From: Paralithodes platypus
Lineage: Eukaryota > Arthropoda > Malacostraca > Decapoda > Lithodidae
Direction of reading: 5' to 3'
NCBI GenBank assembly: GCA_032716605.1
Contig: CM064517.1
Location: 24,856,398-24,920,397, forward strand
Length of the DNA: 64,000 bases
A model generated the notes under the pieces. That model had not been told where the DNA came from. It made no database searches and worked only from the letters and a program-made list of their open reading frames with translations. The translations under genes and the position numbers were made by a program. This document shows positions 1 through 11,099 of this stretch, one piece after another. Numbering within the stretch: position 1 is the first letter of the stretch; each line of letters starts with the position of its first letter.

Positions 1-1730
1 ACTCACAACCAACCTCCCCTCCACCCCCCACTCATAACCAACCTCCCTCCACCCCCACTCACAACCAACCCCCCTCCCCTCCACCCCCACTCCAACCAAC
101 CTCCCCTCCACCCCCACTCATAACCAACCTCCCCTCCACCCCCACTCACAACCAACCTCCCCTCCACCCCCATTCACAACCAACCTCCCCTCCCACCCCA
201 CTCACAACCAACTCCCTTCCCCCCCCCACTCACAACCAACCTCCCCTCCACCACCACTCACAACCAACCTCCCTTCCCCCCCCCCCCACTCACAACCAAC
301 CTCCCCTCTGCTCACAACCAACTTCCCCTCCACCACAACCACAACCAACCTCCCCTCCACCCCCACTCACAACCAACCTCCCCCCCCCCCACTCACACCA
401 ACCTCCCCTCCACCCCCACTCCCTACCAACCTCCCCTCCACCCCCACTCACAACCAACCTCCTGCCCCTCCCAGTCACAACCAACCTCCCCTCCACCCCA
501 CTCACAACCACCTCCCCTCCACCCCCACTCACAACCAACCTCCCCCCTCCACCCCCACTCACAACCACCCCCCCTCCACCCCCAACCACAACTAACCTCC
601 CCTCCACCCCCTCACAACCAACCTCCCCTCCACCCCCACTCACAACCTCCCCTCCACCCCCACTCACAACCAACCTCCCCTCCACCCCCCATCACACCAA
701 CCCCCCTCCACCCCCCCACAACCACCTCCCCTCCCCCCCACTCACAACCTCCCCTCCACCCCCACTCACCAAACCAACCTCCCCTCCACCCCCAATCACA
801 ACCACCTCCCCTCCACCCCCCCAACCAACCTCCCCTCCACCCCCACTCACAACCAACCTCCCCCTCCACCCCCACACCAAACCCCCCTCCCCCCCCACCC
901 CCCAACCTCCCCTCCCCCCCCCCCTCCACCCCCAACCACCCCTCCCCCCCCACCCCCACCCCCCCACCACCCCCCCTCCACCCCAACCTCCCCCCTCCCC
1001 TCCACCCCCCTCACCCCCTCCACCCCCCCCCACCCCCAACCCCACCCCTCCCCCCCACCCCAACAACCCTCCCCCCCTCCACCCCCCAGTCACAACCCCC
1101 ACCCTCCCCCTCCACCCCACTCACAACCACCTCCCCTCCACCCCCACTCACCCCCTCCCCCCCCCACAACCAACCTCCCCCCCACCCACCCCCCCTCACA
1201 ACCAAACCCTCCACCCTCCTCCCCCCTCCCACACCCACCCCCAAGCCCAAAAACCAACTCCCCTCCATCCCTCCACCCCCCACTCACAACCAACCTCCCC
1301 CTCCACCACCCCCATCACAACCAACCTCCCCTCCACCCCCAATCACAACCAACCTCCCTCCACCCCCCATCCACAACCCAACCTCTCCCTCCACCCTCAC
1401 CCCCAATCACAACCAACCTTCCCTCCACCCCACCCAATCCACAAACCAACCTCCCCTCCACCCTCACAACCCAACCCCCTCCTACCCCCCAACCTCACCC
1501 CAACCTCCCTTCCACCACCCCACTCACAACACCAACCTCCCCTCCACCCCCCCCCACACAACCCACCTCCCTCCACCCCCACCCTCCCCTTCCCCTCCAC
1601 AACAACAATCCACCCTCACCCCTCCCCACCTCCCCTTCCACACAACACCCCAACCAACCCTCCTTCCATCCCCCAGCACCACCACTCCCTTCCACCCCCC
1701 ACATCCAGACACAAACAAACCCCTATTTTC
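1..1730. repeat. C-rich minisatellite, unit about 28 bp
   Basis: Degenerate head-to-tail copies of a unit built from ACTCACAACCAACCTCCCC followed by TCCACCCCC run from the window edge to about 1,730, so the array probably continues outside. Unit length drifts through C-run slippage. Long open frames on the minus strand (Gly/Val/Trp-rich) are products of the repeat and not genes. Confidence 0.9.
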
Positions 1731-2280
<550 letters not shown>

Positions 2281-2430
2281 ATAATTATATCAAATAATTT
2301 TGACATTATGACAGATATAACAGAAATGAAAGACACAGACAGACAGGTAAACATACACACATACAGACGCATATACTAATTAACAGACACACACACATAC
2401 TTCTTTATCTCACACAAAAACACACAAACT

Positions 2431-2436
2431 TCACTA

Positions 2437-2518
<82 letters not shown>
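2431..2518. repeat. (CA)n microsatellite
   Basis: An uninterrupted CA dinucleotide tract. The flanks (2,280-2,430 and 2,520-2,770) are AT-rich with no recognisable feature. Confidence 0.95.
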
Positions 2519-2771
2519 CTCTGCCTACCACACTCTCTCACAAACTTAAGTACATTGCTCGGTTAACGTATTGTCTATTATGTAATTCTATTCAAATCTA
2601 TATATTGATAAATGCAACAATGCAAAGGCAAACACAATAACATATATTTTACAACACCTAAAACACACTTATGAATTAGTATACAGACACAGTTACCACA
2701 CACAGATAAAACTACGGTAAATACAAATGAATAAATATATACCGGTACATATAATATTTAGACACATATCG

Positions 2772-3097
2772 TTAAGGGGAGATCTCCACTTGAGGGATTT
2801 TTGTCTTGACCCCTTTCTCCCTCATGTTTAGCCCCATTGTTTTTGATATTATAAAACGTTCGCCCCATTAATTTAGCGATTTTAAGAACTTTCATCCCAT
2901 ATTTAGACCTTTCGTGCCATTCAGGTGTCGATTTTATCCTGGCGAGCGATAGCGAGCCTGTAATTTAAGAGGAACCGGCCTATGGCCGGGAAATTTTTCT
3001 ACCGAAAAATGTACATATTTATCTTGAAAGGGACTCAAGGGGGTATCATTTTAAGCTTGATGGAGGTCTAGGGAACAAAGTAAATACCTCCCCTTAA
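2772..3097 (+). mobile_element. TTAA-flanked MITE, family M1
   Basis: The element begins TTAAGGGGAGATC and ends CTCCCCTTAA, so short inverted ends lie inside TTAA. The interior holds the family hallmarks: CGAGCGATAGCGAGCCTG, then a short palindrome around GGCC, then TTTTTCTACCGAAAAATGTA and a final AAGCTTGATGGAGGTC. The same core recurs at about ten sites in this window. There is no coding capacity, so it is non-autonomous. TTAA targets suggest a piggyBac-like mobiliser, but ends reading GGGG rather than CCC are not canonical. Confidence 0.7.
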
Positions 3098-3162
3098 CGA
3101 CCCCCCAGCCATACAAACCTACAACCCTTCATCAACAATACTCCCACCCTCCAAACTCCTAC

Positions 3163-3248
3163 ACTGTGCACTCTAATGGGTGTACTCTCTGTAATGGTCA
3201 CTCATACACTGTGCACTCTAATGGGTGTACTCTCTGTAATGGTCACTT
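3163..3248. repeat. Two-copy tandem repeat
   Basis: A segment containing GTGCACTCTAATGGGTGTAC followed by TCTCTGTAATGGTCACT occurs twice back to back, nearly identical. Confidence 0.85.
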
Positions 3249-3257
3249 CTGTAGTAC

Positions 3258-3470
3258 TAGACCCTGTTCCAAATAGGTAGTCCAGAAATCGTGAACCCTA
3301 ACCTCTGTGACTCAAAAAGGGCTGGAGCAAATGGCCTGTAAATTTCCACCCCTACTCCTTGGCTGACTTTTCCCAAATGGTAGAAGTAATGGCTCGGTTA
3401 CTGTAGTCGTTTGTGAGTTATAGAGGTTATGTTCAATAGCTTTGGTCTACTTATTTGGAATAGGGTATAG
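3258..3470. mobile_element. Short TIR element, family N1
   Basis: About 210 bp, with inverted ends of about 30 bp. The left end contains CCCTGTTCCAAATAGGTAG and the right end CTACTTATTTGGAATAGGG. The interior includes GGCTGACTTTTCCCAAATGG. Related copies lie near 19,700, 26,385, 47,693 and probably 63,777. There is no coding sequence. A TA target would fit Tc1/mariner-type mobilisation, but the duplication is not clear. Confidence 0.65.
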
Positions 3471-3474
3471 CATC

Positions 3475-3756
3475 ATGATGATGATGATGGTGGTGGTGGT
3501 GGTGGTGGTGGTGATGATGATAGTAGTGTTGTTGGTGGTGGTGGTGGTGGTGATGATAGTAGTGTTGGTGGTGGTGATGGTGGTGGTGGTGGTGGTGATG
3601 ATGATGGTGATGGTGGTGGTGGTGGTGGTGGTGGTGGTGGTGGTGGTGATGATGATAGTAGTGTTGGTGGTGGTGGTGGTGGTGGTGGTGGTGGTGGTGG
3701 TGGTGGTGATGATGATAGTAGTGTTGGTGGTGGTGGTGGTGATGATGCTTATCACT
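3475..3756. repeat. (GGT/GAT)n trinucleotide array
   Basis: Interspersed GGT, GTG and GAT triplets give Val/Met-rich or Thr/Ile-rich frames on either strand. It is not a gene. Confidence 0.9.
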
Positions 3757-3954
3757 ATAATTATCAGTATTGCCATTATTGTTATGCTTAATCTCTCTCT
3801 CTCTCTTTCGTATTGCTCACCACATCCAATTTCTCTATTTTCCCGTGTCCCTTCTGTTACTGTTTTACTTTCGTACACCTTCGATATTCAACCTCAGTGC
3901 CGCTCTACCTTCAACAATTATTTACATAGGAATCATATTTTGGCCCATTAAAAA

Positions 3955-3955
3955 T

Positions 3956-4032
<77 letters not shown>

Positions 4033-4121
4033 AATTGACAGGTAGGTGAGCCAATCTTGCGTCATGGTATAAGCCCTCCTCCTGAGCAAACTCTGAGTCA
4101 CTGCATGATAGAGGTCAAACC

Positions 4122-4161
<40 letters not shown>

Positions 4162-4240
4162 AAAATACAACAACAACAAATACAAGAACACACACACACA
4201 CAAACAAACAAACACACACACATATATATATATATATATA
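3955..4240. repeat. CT, AAT, CA and TA microsatellites
   Basis: (CT)n at about 3,957-4,030, (AAT)n at about 4,127-4,155, and CA plus TA runs at 4,190-4,241, directly abutting the SINE that follows. Confidence 0.85.
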
Positions 4241-4242
4241 TT

Positions 4243-4516
4243 ACGGCCCGGTAGCGTAGGTGGTAGCGCGCTCGACTCACAATCGAGTAGTCCGGGGTTC
4301 GAATTCCCGGTCGGGTGGAGACAATTTGGGCTTGTCTGCTTTCACGTGATAGCCTCTGTTCACCTAGCAGTAAATAGGTACCGGAATTATTTCGAGGAGT
4401 TGTGACCTTGTTGCCCTGGTGTGTGATGTGTGAAAAGGTCTCAGGCTTACCCAATGATCGGACAATACGGTATGAACTCTAAGCTCTCTTCCGGGAGGAT
4501 GATGGCTGGCGAGAGA
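4243..4516 (+). mobile_element. tRNA-derived SINE
   Basis: The head folds like a tRNA. It has an acceptor-like GCCCGGT, box A TAGCGTAGGTGG, a perfect five-pair anticodon stem (CTCGA/TCGAG) around the loop CTCACAA, and box B GGTTCGAATTCC, with a degenerate spacer after the acceptor. The body contains TTCACCTAGCAGTAAATAGG, a motif I recognise from widespread decapod SINEs, and the copy ends near CCTCAAGAT. The anticodon CAC would read valine codons, but the body and imperfect fold make this a SINE and not a functional tRNA gene. It is inserted next to a TA microsatellite. Confidence 0.75.
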
Positions 4517-4734
4517 GCCTCAAGATCGAAGTGAATTACACATACACTAAAATCGAGATCGTAATCAGAAAACCACCCAAAATTCCCAGAAGTTTATACA
4601 AAAGAGTAAAGAAAATATATATTACACAAAATCTGTCAAACTGGATTACGCAAAAAAATCCGAATCAATTTCCACACTTAAAAGACTCCCTAAAAGAACA
4701 AAGGATGATATCAAAACACATGGGAGGGGTTAAT

Positions 4735-4972
4735 GAAAAACGTAGAGGGAGTGGGAGGAGGGGAGGGATTGGGAGGGATTGGGGGGAGGGGAGGGATTGG
4801 GGGGGAGGGGAGGGATTTGGGGGAAGGGGGTTGTGGAAGAGAGGAGTGAGAGGTGGGGTGGGGTTGCAGGGGAAAGGGATTGAGGGGAGAGAGAGAGAAA
4901 GAGAGAGAGAGAGAGGTTTATGTGGAAGGAAGGGTCGTAGAAAATGATCATTGGACGCCTATCCCACCTGTC

Positions 4973-5062
<90 letters not shown>
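4735..5062. repeat. G-rich, GA and (CT)n tracts
   Basis: 4,735-4,915 is GGGA-rich and changes to GA. 4,976-5,060 is a pure (CT)n tract. The upstream stretch 4,517-4,734 has no recognisable feature. Confidence 0.85.
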
Positions 5063-5064
<2 letters not shown>

Positions 5065-5194
5065 ATAAGAGGAAAGTACTTGATTTTACTTATGTTACAT
5101 TCCTAATAATAATAATAATAAAGTAATAAATAATTAAAACAATAACAAATAAGTTTCACCTAAAATTGTAAAAGGTAGATATAAAGTATGTCTC

Positions 5195-5560
5195 TTAAGG
5201 GGCTAGTGCTTGGTTGTTGGTCTATATATTTAATTAATAATATATTTTTGAGTTTCCTCGCTAGACCTCCATTAAGCTTAGAAAAACACCCCCTAGACCC
5301 CCTTTCAAGATAAATGTGTACATTTGTCGGTAGCTGTCCCGGCCGAAGGCCGGTTCCTTCTAAACTTAGAGGCACGCTCTCGCTCACCAGGAAAACATCG
5401 ACACATAAAGGACACGAAAGGTCTCAATATTGAGAAAGTAATGGGGCGAAAGGTCTCAAAATCGTCAAAACTAACGGAACGAACGTCTTAAAATCTCAAC
5501 ACTAATATACTAAACATGAGGGAGAAGGGGGTCCATAAAAAGCGAGTAGTACCCCCTTAA
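5195..5560 (-). mobile_element. TTAA-flanked MITE, family M1
   Basis: Reversed copy. The left edge is TTAAGGGGCTAGTGCTTGG and the right edge GCGAGTAGTACCCCCTTAA, which are inverted ends. The interior GGCCGAAGGCCGG palindrome and CTCTCGCTCACCAGG match other copies. An internal AT-rich insertion follows the left end. Confidence 0.75.
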
Positions 5561-5750
5561 ACTCACCTTTTCTGAGACTGTTGCCCATTGTTCTGATGAG
5601 GACGATGATGCCTTTTGCTCTTTTCTGCTTATTCTGGCTACCACTATACGTATTTATTCAGCTTACGAAGGGTCTTTGGGAGTAAAAGGGGTTAATTAAG
5701 ACGGGTTTTATTAGCTAGACAACGACAATCACATTGGCGTGATTAACGAA

Positions 5751-5969
5751 ATAGGAGAGCAAACCAACAGTATAGTCCGTTCATTCTAGGTTGGAGAGCA
5801 AACCAACAGTATAGTCCGTTCATTCTAGGTTGGAGAGCAAACCAACAGTTTAGTCCGTTCATTCTAGGTTGGAGAGAAAACCAACAGTATAGTCCGTTCA
5901 TTCTAGGTTGGAGAGCAAACCAACAGTATAGTCCGTTCATTCTAGGTTGGAGAGCAAACCAACAGTAAC
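5751..5969. repeat. 39-bp minisatellite, about 5.5 copies
   Basis: The unit contains GGAGAGCAAACCAACAGTAT followed by AGTCCGTTCATTCTAGGTT and is nearly perfect. 39 is divisible by three, so the minus strand reads a 13-residue repeat with Trp, Phe and Asn, but there is no gene context. 5,560-5,750 shows no other feature. Confidence 0.92.
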
Positions 5970-6059
5970 CCCAGCACAGGTTAACGCACACGTACACTCA
6001 CACACACTCACACATTATATACTGTACACCACACTGATATCAAAGGTATACTGCTCTGG

Positions 6060-6062
6060 TAT

Positions 6063-6156
<94 letters not shown>

Positions 6157-6168
6157 CTCTCGCTCCCA

Positions 6169-6212
<44 letters not shown>

Positions 6213-7065
6213 GTCTCTCCTCTCTCTCCGTCCCTCTCATCTCTCTCCCTCTCTCTCTCACTTCCTCTCTCCCTCTCTCTCTCCTCTCTCCTCTCTCTCT
6301 CCTTCCCTCCTCTCTCTCCTCCTCCTCATCTCCTCCTCTCTCCCGTCCCTCTCGTCTCTTTCGTCTCACTCTCTCTTCTCTCTCTCTCTCCTCTCTCTCC
6401 TTTCTCCTCCAACTCTCCATCTCTCTCCTCCTCTTCTCCCTCATTCTCCCTCTCTCTCTCCTCTCTCCCCTCTCTCCATCTTCCTCTCCTCCCCTCCCTC
6501 AAACACATACAACTGATGTAGACAAACTGTATTACACCACCACCACAAGAGACAAGAGACAACTCACTGCTGAAATCCCACAGTATATAACTTCTTGCGT
6601 GCTCTGGTATGGATGTCTCTTCTCTCTCCTTCTAGCACAGCGGAACTTCTCCTCCATAAGCCCCTCAAATTAATCCTCAACTCCGCCGCTCTCATCTCCT
6701 CTCTCTCTCTCTCTCTCTCGGCTCATCCTCTCTCTCTCGTATCATCTCAATCTCTCTACTAATACACTGTACACCACACTGCTATCAAAGGTATACTGCT
6801 CTGGTATGGTCTCTCTCTCCTCTCTCGCCGTCCTCTCGCTCCTCTCTCTCCTCATCCTCCTCTCTTCTCTCTCTGCTCTCTCTCTCTCCATACAACTGTA
6901 ACCACACCACAGCTGCTACAAAGGTATACTTGCTCTGGTGTCTGGTATTGCAAATACTTCATCACGTCCACACTCGCGCCGACTCATGGCCTCCCCTACC
7001 TTACTCTACAGTCTACACTCTTATCTATCTTTCTCACTCACTCTCACTCTCTCTTTCTCTCTCTC
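6060..7065. repeat. CT-rich satellite-like region
   Basis: (CT)n and imperfect CTC/CTT variants run almost continuously to about 6,500 and recur at 6,690-6,890 and 7,030-7,065. The phrase TATCAAAGGTATACTGCTC recurs at about 6,038 and 6,780 (with a diverged form at 6,910), suggesting a larger duplicated unit of several hundred bases. Confidence 0.8.
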
Positions 7066-7526
7066 TCTTACTGAAAGCAGTCACACGATTAATTTTCCTA
7101 ACATTTATTTCAGCAACTTTGATCAGCTTACGAATTAACCTTTCATAAACTTTCTGCCACTTAATGTCCTTAGAACAATGATACTATTCTTAACCCCTTC
7201 AAGCAACGACGATGTCTTTGCTTTGTTATTGTTAGTGCCAGATTATTGTAATCTGTATAGGGGGAATCTTGACGACATGATTGGCTGAGGAGAATATCGA
7301 TTTTCAGTCTATAACTCTGACAGGTGCGTCCTACGCTATACTGTATATGTAGCCTATATATGTATGTATGTATATACTCTGGCACTACACCCCAGGTTCT
7401 TTTTTTCTATGTATTTTTTCCGACTCGAGACAGAGCCCGAATAGGGACATCACAACACCTCAGAAAAACAAAACAAAACAAACATAAAATCACACACATC
7501 TACTGTAGGTTATCCAGGAGAAATAC

Positions 7527-8043
7527 CCAGAGACCCAAGCATAATATAATACCCAGAGACCCAAGCATAATATAATACCCAGAGACCCAAGCATAATATA
7601 ATACCCAGAGACCCAAGCATAATATAATACCCAGAGACCCAAGCATAATATAATACCCAGAGACCCAAGCATAATATAATACCCAGAGACCCAAGCATAA
7701 TATAATACCCAGAGACCCAAGCATAATATAATACCCAGAGACCCAAGCATAATATAATACCCAGAGACCCAAGCATAATATAATACCCAGAGACCCAAGC
7801 ATAATATAATACCCAGAGACCCAAGCATAATATAATACCCAGAGACCCAAGCATAATATAATACCCAGAGCCCCAAGCATAATATAATACCCAGAGACCC
7901 AAGCATAATATAATACCCAGAGACCCAAGCATAATATAATACCCAGAGACCCAAGCATAATATAATACCCAGAGACCCAAGCATAATATAATACCCAGAG
8001 ACCCAAGCATAATATAATACCCAGAGACCCAAGCATAATATAA
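7527..8043. repeat. 26-bp minisatellite, about 20 copies
   Basis: The unit ACCCAGAGACCCAAGCATAA plus TATAAT repeats almost perfectly; one copy carries GAGCCCC in place of GAGACCC. 26 is not divisible by three, so all three minus-strand frames read the same Leu/Gly/Tyr-rich peptide without stops. These frames are repeat artefacts. 7,066-7,526 has no feature I can name. Confidence 0.95.
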
Positions 8044-8089
8044 TCGTCTGATAATAAGTCCGCGTAAATAACAAAATGGCGTCAGCTGA

Positions 8090-8326
8090 TTAACCCTCTC
8101 CGACATATGACGCAATTTGAGCCTATTAGGGATACTTTAAAGCCTTTGTTACCATCAGGGGTATTTAGAAACCTTTAGTTTAGTTACTCCAACCTCTGCA
8201 GTTGTCTTTAAGTTAGCTGTGGGCAGAAAACTAATTTTTTGCGAGTTAATTATAGAGCTGTGAGAGAACTCTATTTCTTTTTGCTAATCTGGCAACCTCT
8301 GCGTCATATGTACGAGAAAGGGTTAA
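8090..8326. mobile_element. TTAA-flanked MITE, family M3
   Basis: Begins TTAACCCTCTCCGACATATG and ends CATATGTACGAGAAAGGGTTAA, an imperfect inverted repeat. A second copy lies at 20,727-20,961, with the same interior including GCCTTTGTTACCATCAGGGG. The right TTAA is shared with the adjacent M2 element. Confidence 0.8.
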
Positions 8327-8538
8327 AATCCTTCAGTACCGGTGCCGTCCTTTTAACTTTAATCTGGCTACCATTAGACGATTGTATTCTGTTTATAAGG
8401 GGCCTCCAGCAATTAACAGGTTTCGAACTATCTCACTCAAGCCATTTTACGACTTCAGATCTTTCTTAAACTGCACACAATCGTCTAAATATAGCAATAA
8501 TAAAACAATAAAGGCGTCGCTGGTACAGAAGGGGTTAA
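8323..8538. mobile_element. TTAA-flanked palindromic MITE, family M2
   Basis: 216 bp. Arms of about 70 bases are inverted copies. The left arm carries CAGTACCGGTGCCGTCC and ATTAGACGATTGTATTC; the right arm carries AATCGTCTAAATATAGC and CTGGTACAGAAGGGGTTAA. It is the commonest MITE in the window and could form a long hairpin. It carries no coding sequence. Confidence 0.8.
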
Positions 8539-8774
8539 GAGGGCCAAATCCCACCTCTAGACGCTTTTTACGTTTATCAGCGGTATCTCAGCGCACTAAA
8601 AGCCCCCCTCTTCACCGCTTATCAAAACAAACACACAGAGTAAAGTCACTTATAAATATTCGTGGACTTCACCTATTGTTTATTTTACAAGTATGTCTCT
8701 CTAATTTGTGGATGGAATTCCGTATATCTTAATAATTGCGAAACTATATATTCTTATTGATGAACAGTATTTGT

Positions 8775-8920
8775 TACATCCAGAAGTCAATCCAGATGTT
8801 TTATATCCAAAATATGCTGGCTGGCTGGATGAGGATAAACGTCTTAAAACAGTAGGCTGAATGGGGTCGAGTGGATACTACCCAAAAAGAAAAAAAAAGC
8901 GGATCGGTCTCCTTAACACA
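8775..8920. mobile_element. Partial MITE, family M4
   Basis: GATGAGGATAAACGTCTTAA, GTAGGCTGAATGGGG and an A-rich tract followed by GCGGATCGGTCTCC match the right half of the M4 copies at 24,403 and 26,670. The left half is absent. Confidence 0.5.
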
Positions 8921-9019
8921 CTCCGATCCGACGTTATGTAATGTATTTGGATGATTAGCATATTGGGTTATTTCATCATTATCATTGAGGAACTTACTTG
9001 ATTTAGTCATGTTCGAGCA

Positions 9020-9119
9020 NNNNNNNNNNNNNNNNNNNNNNNNNNNNNNNNNNNNNNNNNNNNNNNNNNNNNNNNNNNNNNNNNNNNNNNNNNNNNNNNN
9101 NNNNNNNNNNNNNNNNNNN
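9020..9119. other. Assembly gap, 100 N
   Basis: Exactly 100 undetermined bases, the conventional placeholder for a gap of unknown size. Confidence 0.99.
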
Positions 9120-9239
9120 TACATTCGTTAGAAAGACGCAGACGTTAGATTATGATAATGATACGATATGATTCGAATATGATTAGAGGTGTTTCAAGTG
9201 GGTAAGTGAGATTAGGCTAAATACAGGGGTATTTTGAAA

Positions 9240-9545
9240 AGATGTACTGAAGCTCAGCGATTAGCGAGAAAACGCAAACAAATGGTGTTCAAATGAGATA
9301 CATTTTCGTGTTCAAAAAAAGATAGGCATAATGACTGGTGTTGGTTAAGAGTTGTATATACCTGCGTGGCAACAGCAACCTAGGAGGGGCTACCTAGCCG
9401 CCATAGTGCGATCAAGTGAAACGATAGAGAGCTTCAAAATACAATTAGGATAGACATATGGGTACAAGCTGGGTTGGGCGTAAGAGGGATCTGCCTTGTG
9501 AGGGCCAATCGGCTTTATGCGGGGGCTCCCATTTTCTTATATTTT
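9240..9545 (+). mobile_element. CR1-like LINE 3' end
   Basis: A degenerate copy of the 3' region seen better at 10,394-10,690. It ends with GAGGGCCAATCGGC and CCCATTTTCTTAT. That terminal phrase recurs at 10,780-10,858, 13,305-13,392 and 14,960-15,140 on the plus strand and at 12,945-13,290 on the minus strand, marking one family with a shared 3' terminus. Confidence 0.6.
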
Positions 9546-10340
9546 TTTCTTTTTTTCCTCTTTTCTTCTGCGGTATGAAAGGAGGGACAAAAGTAGGTTA
9601 CTAAACTATAATACCGATAATATATACATATATTCTCCCTTATTGATACCTTTCATCCACTTAAAACACCTCTATCACCTTTCAATGCCACTTAAAACAC
9701 CTCTATCATTATTGCCTCTACATAATCGTCTTTCTAGCAATAATGATATGCAATATTAACTAATAGTCAGTCAGTCACATACTAATATTAATTATAATAT
9801 TTTATAACCACACTACACACAACACCACACACTATATATAATTAATATATATATTATAGTATATATATGATATACACTATATATAATATATATTTTAATA
9901 TTATGTGTGTGTGTGATGTGTATGTATTAGAAATATACAATGTTGGTGATTGAAGCATTAGAATCTAAAAATAAATAGATTATCTGGTGAGTGGAGGAGT
10001 ATAATGCTGGTGATTAGAGGACCAGGTGGATCCTCTAATCACATTCAAAGTATTTAATTGGTACCATTGACTGCTTGCCTTTTTTTTTCCCTTTAATTAC
10101 AATTTATACTCCTCCCATTCCCCACGATACCTCTTTTCCATAGTTGATTATACTACAATTTCTATATTTAACTGAATATTTAATAGTGGATGCCTTAACG
10201 TGCTATTAACAATAGTTACAAATTAATTATATACTCTATAATATATATATATATAAGATATATTTATATATAATATATATATATATATATATATGGGTAG
10301 AGGGAGGATGGGGTTAATTACAGTAATTAAAAAGTAAGTT
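9546..10340. other. AT-rich region without genes
   Basis: TA-rich stretches at about 9,835-9,900 and 10,238-10,292, a TG-rich patch near 9,900, and unremarkable AT-rich sequence elsewhere. No feature is recognised. Confidence 0.6.
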
Positions 10341-10393
10341 ACTAAACTATAACTGTAATGATATTGAAGTTGGACATTATTATCTTATGTTCT

Positions 10394-10690
10394 TATATGG
10401 TCAGTCCTAGGAACCTTCCAAATGATAGAAATCTTCCTTACGTACTAAAGTTCAGTGATAGCGAAAGAACTCGAACAAATGGTTTCAAATTAGATATTTT
10501 TCGTGTCAGAAAAGATATAGGCAAATATTGGTTTGGTAACAGAGTTGTAGATAGGTGGAATAAGCTACCAAGTGCTATAGTTGGAATCAAGAACGATAGA
10601 AAGCATTAAGAACAAAATAGATTGGCATATGGACGAGATGGGTTGGGTGTGAGGGGGATCTGCCGGGTGTGGGCCAATCGGCGCTCAACA
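10394..10690 (+). mobile_element. CR1/Rex1-like LINE C-terminus and 3' UTR
   Basis: The frame from 10,394 to 10,609 ends with RVVDRWNKLPSAIV, the conserved R-V-V-x-x-W-N-x-L-P block found at the C-terminus of many CR1-group reverse transcriptases, preceded by a degenerate Thr/Asn-rich stretch. The following 3' UTR carries GGGTTGGGTGTGAG and GGGCCAATCGGC. Everything upstream in the element (endonuclease and RT core) is missing, so it is a 5'-truncated dead copy. Confidence 0.7.
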
Positions 10691-10779
10691 GACCCTCATT
10701 GTCTGTCCTCTGACCGTTTTGGTGAGCTCGGTCCTCATGGTATTAGTGAGCTAAGCTAATAATTTGGCGTCGTAATTAG

Positions 10780-10860
10780 GGTTGGGTGTGAGAGGGAACT
10801 GTCTTGTGTGGGCCAATCGGCTTTCTGCAGACTCCCATTTTCTTATGTTCTTATACTCCC
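10780..10860 (+). mobile_element. CR1-like LINE 3' tail
   Basis: Only the last about 80 bases of the family remain: GGGTTGGGTGTGAGAGGG ... GGGCCAATCGGC ... CCCATTTTCTTATGTTC. Confidence 0.6.
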
Positions 10861-10959
10861 ATTCTCCACTACCTCGTTTCCTTAGTTGATGCAATTTCTA
10901 TATTTAACTGAATATTTAATAGTGGATGCTAACGTGCTTTTAAGAATATGTAGGCCTAC

Positions 10960-10960
<1 letters not shown>

Positions 10961-11010
<50 letters not shown>
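10961..11010. repeat. (TA)n microsatellite
   Basis: About 48 bases of pure TA, just upstream of the degenerate gene at 11,100. Confidence 0.95.
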
Positions 11011-11011
<1 letters not shown>

Positions 11012-11099
11012 CTTTTGGGGAGAGGAGGTAGTAATAATTAATAGTAGTTGCTAAACTATAACTGTGTAAGGATATTGGAATTGGACATTATCTCAGCAC

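Noticed and set aside
1..1730. Telomeric or subtelomeric array
   Set aside because: The unit is not a TTAGG-type telomere repeat and nothing else marks a chromosome end.
3442..3951. Val/Met-rich and Thr/Ile-rich open frames of over 140 codons
   Set aside because: Produced by the GGT/GAT triplet array.
4243..4320. tRNA-Val(CAC) gene
   Set aside because: The acceptor and spacer are irregular, and the sequence continues into a SINE body with a known-type tail.
7527..8043. CRISPR-like appearance of a regularly repeated 26-bp unit
   Set aside because: There are no spacers between repeats, and the genome is eukaryotic.
7490..8115. Three overlapping open frames of about 180-200 codons
   Set aside because: All encode the same 26-residue repeat from a 26-bp minisatellite; there is no gene context.
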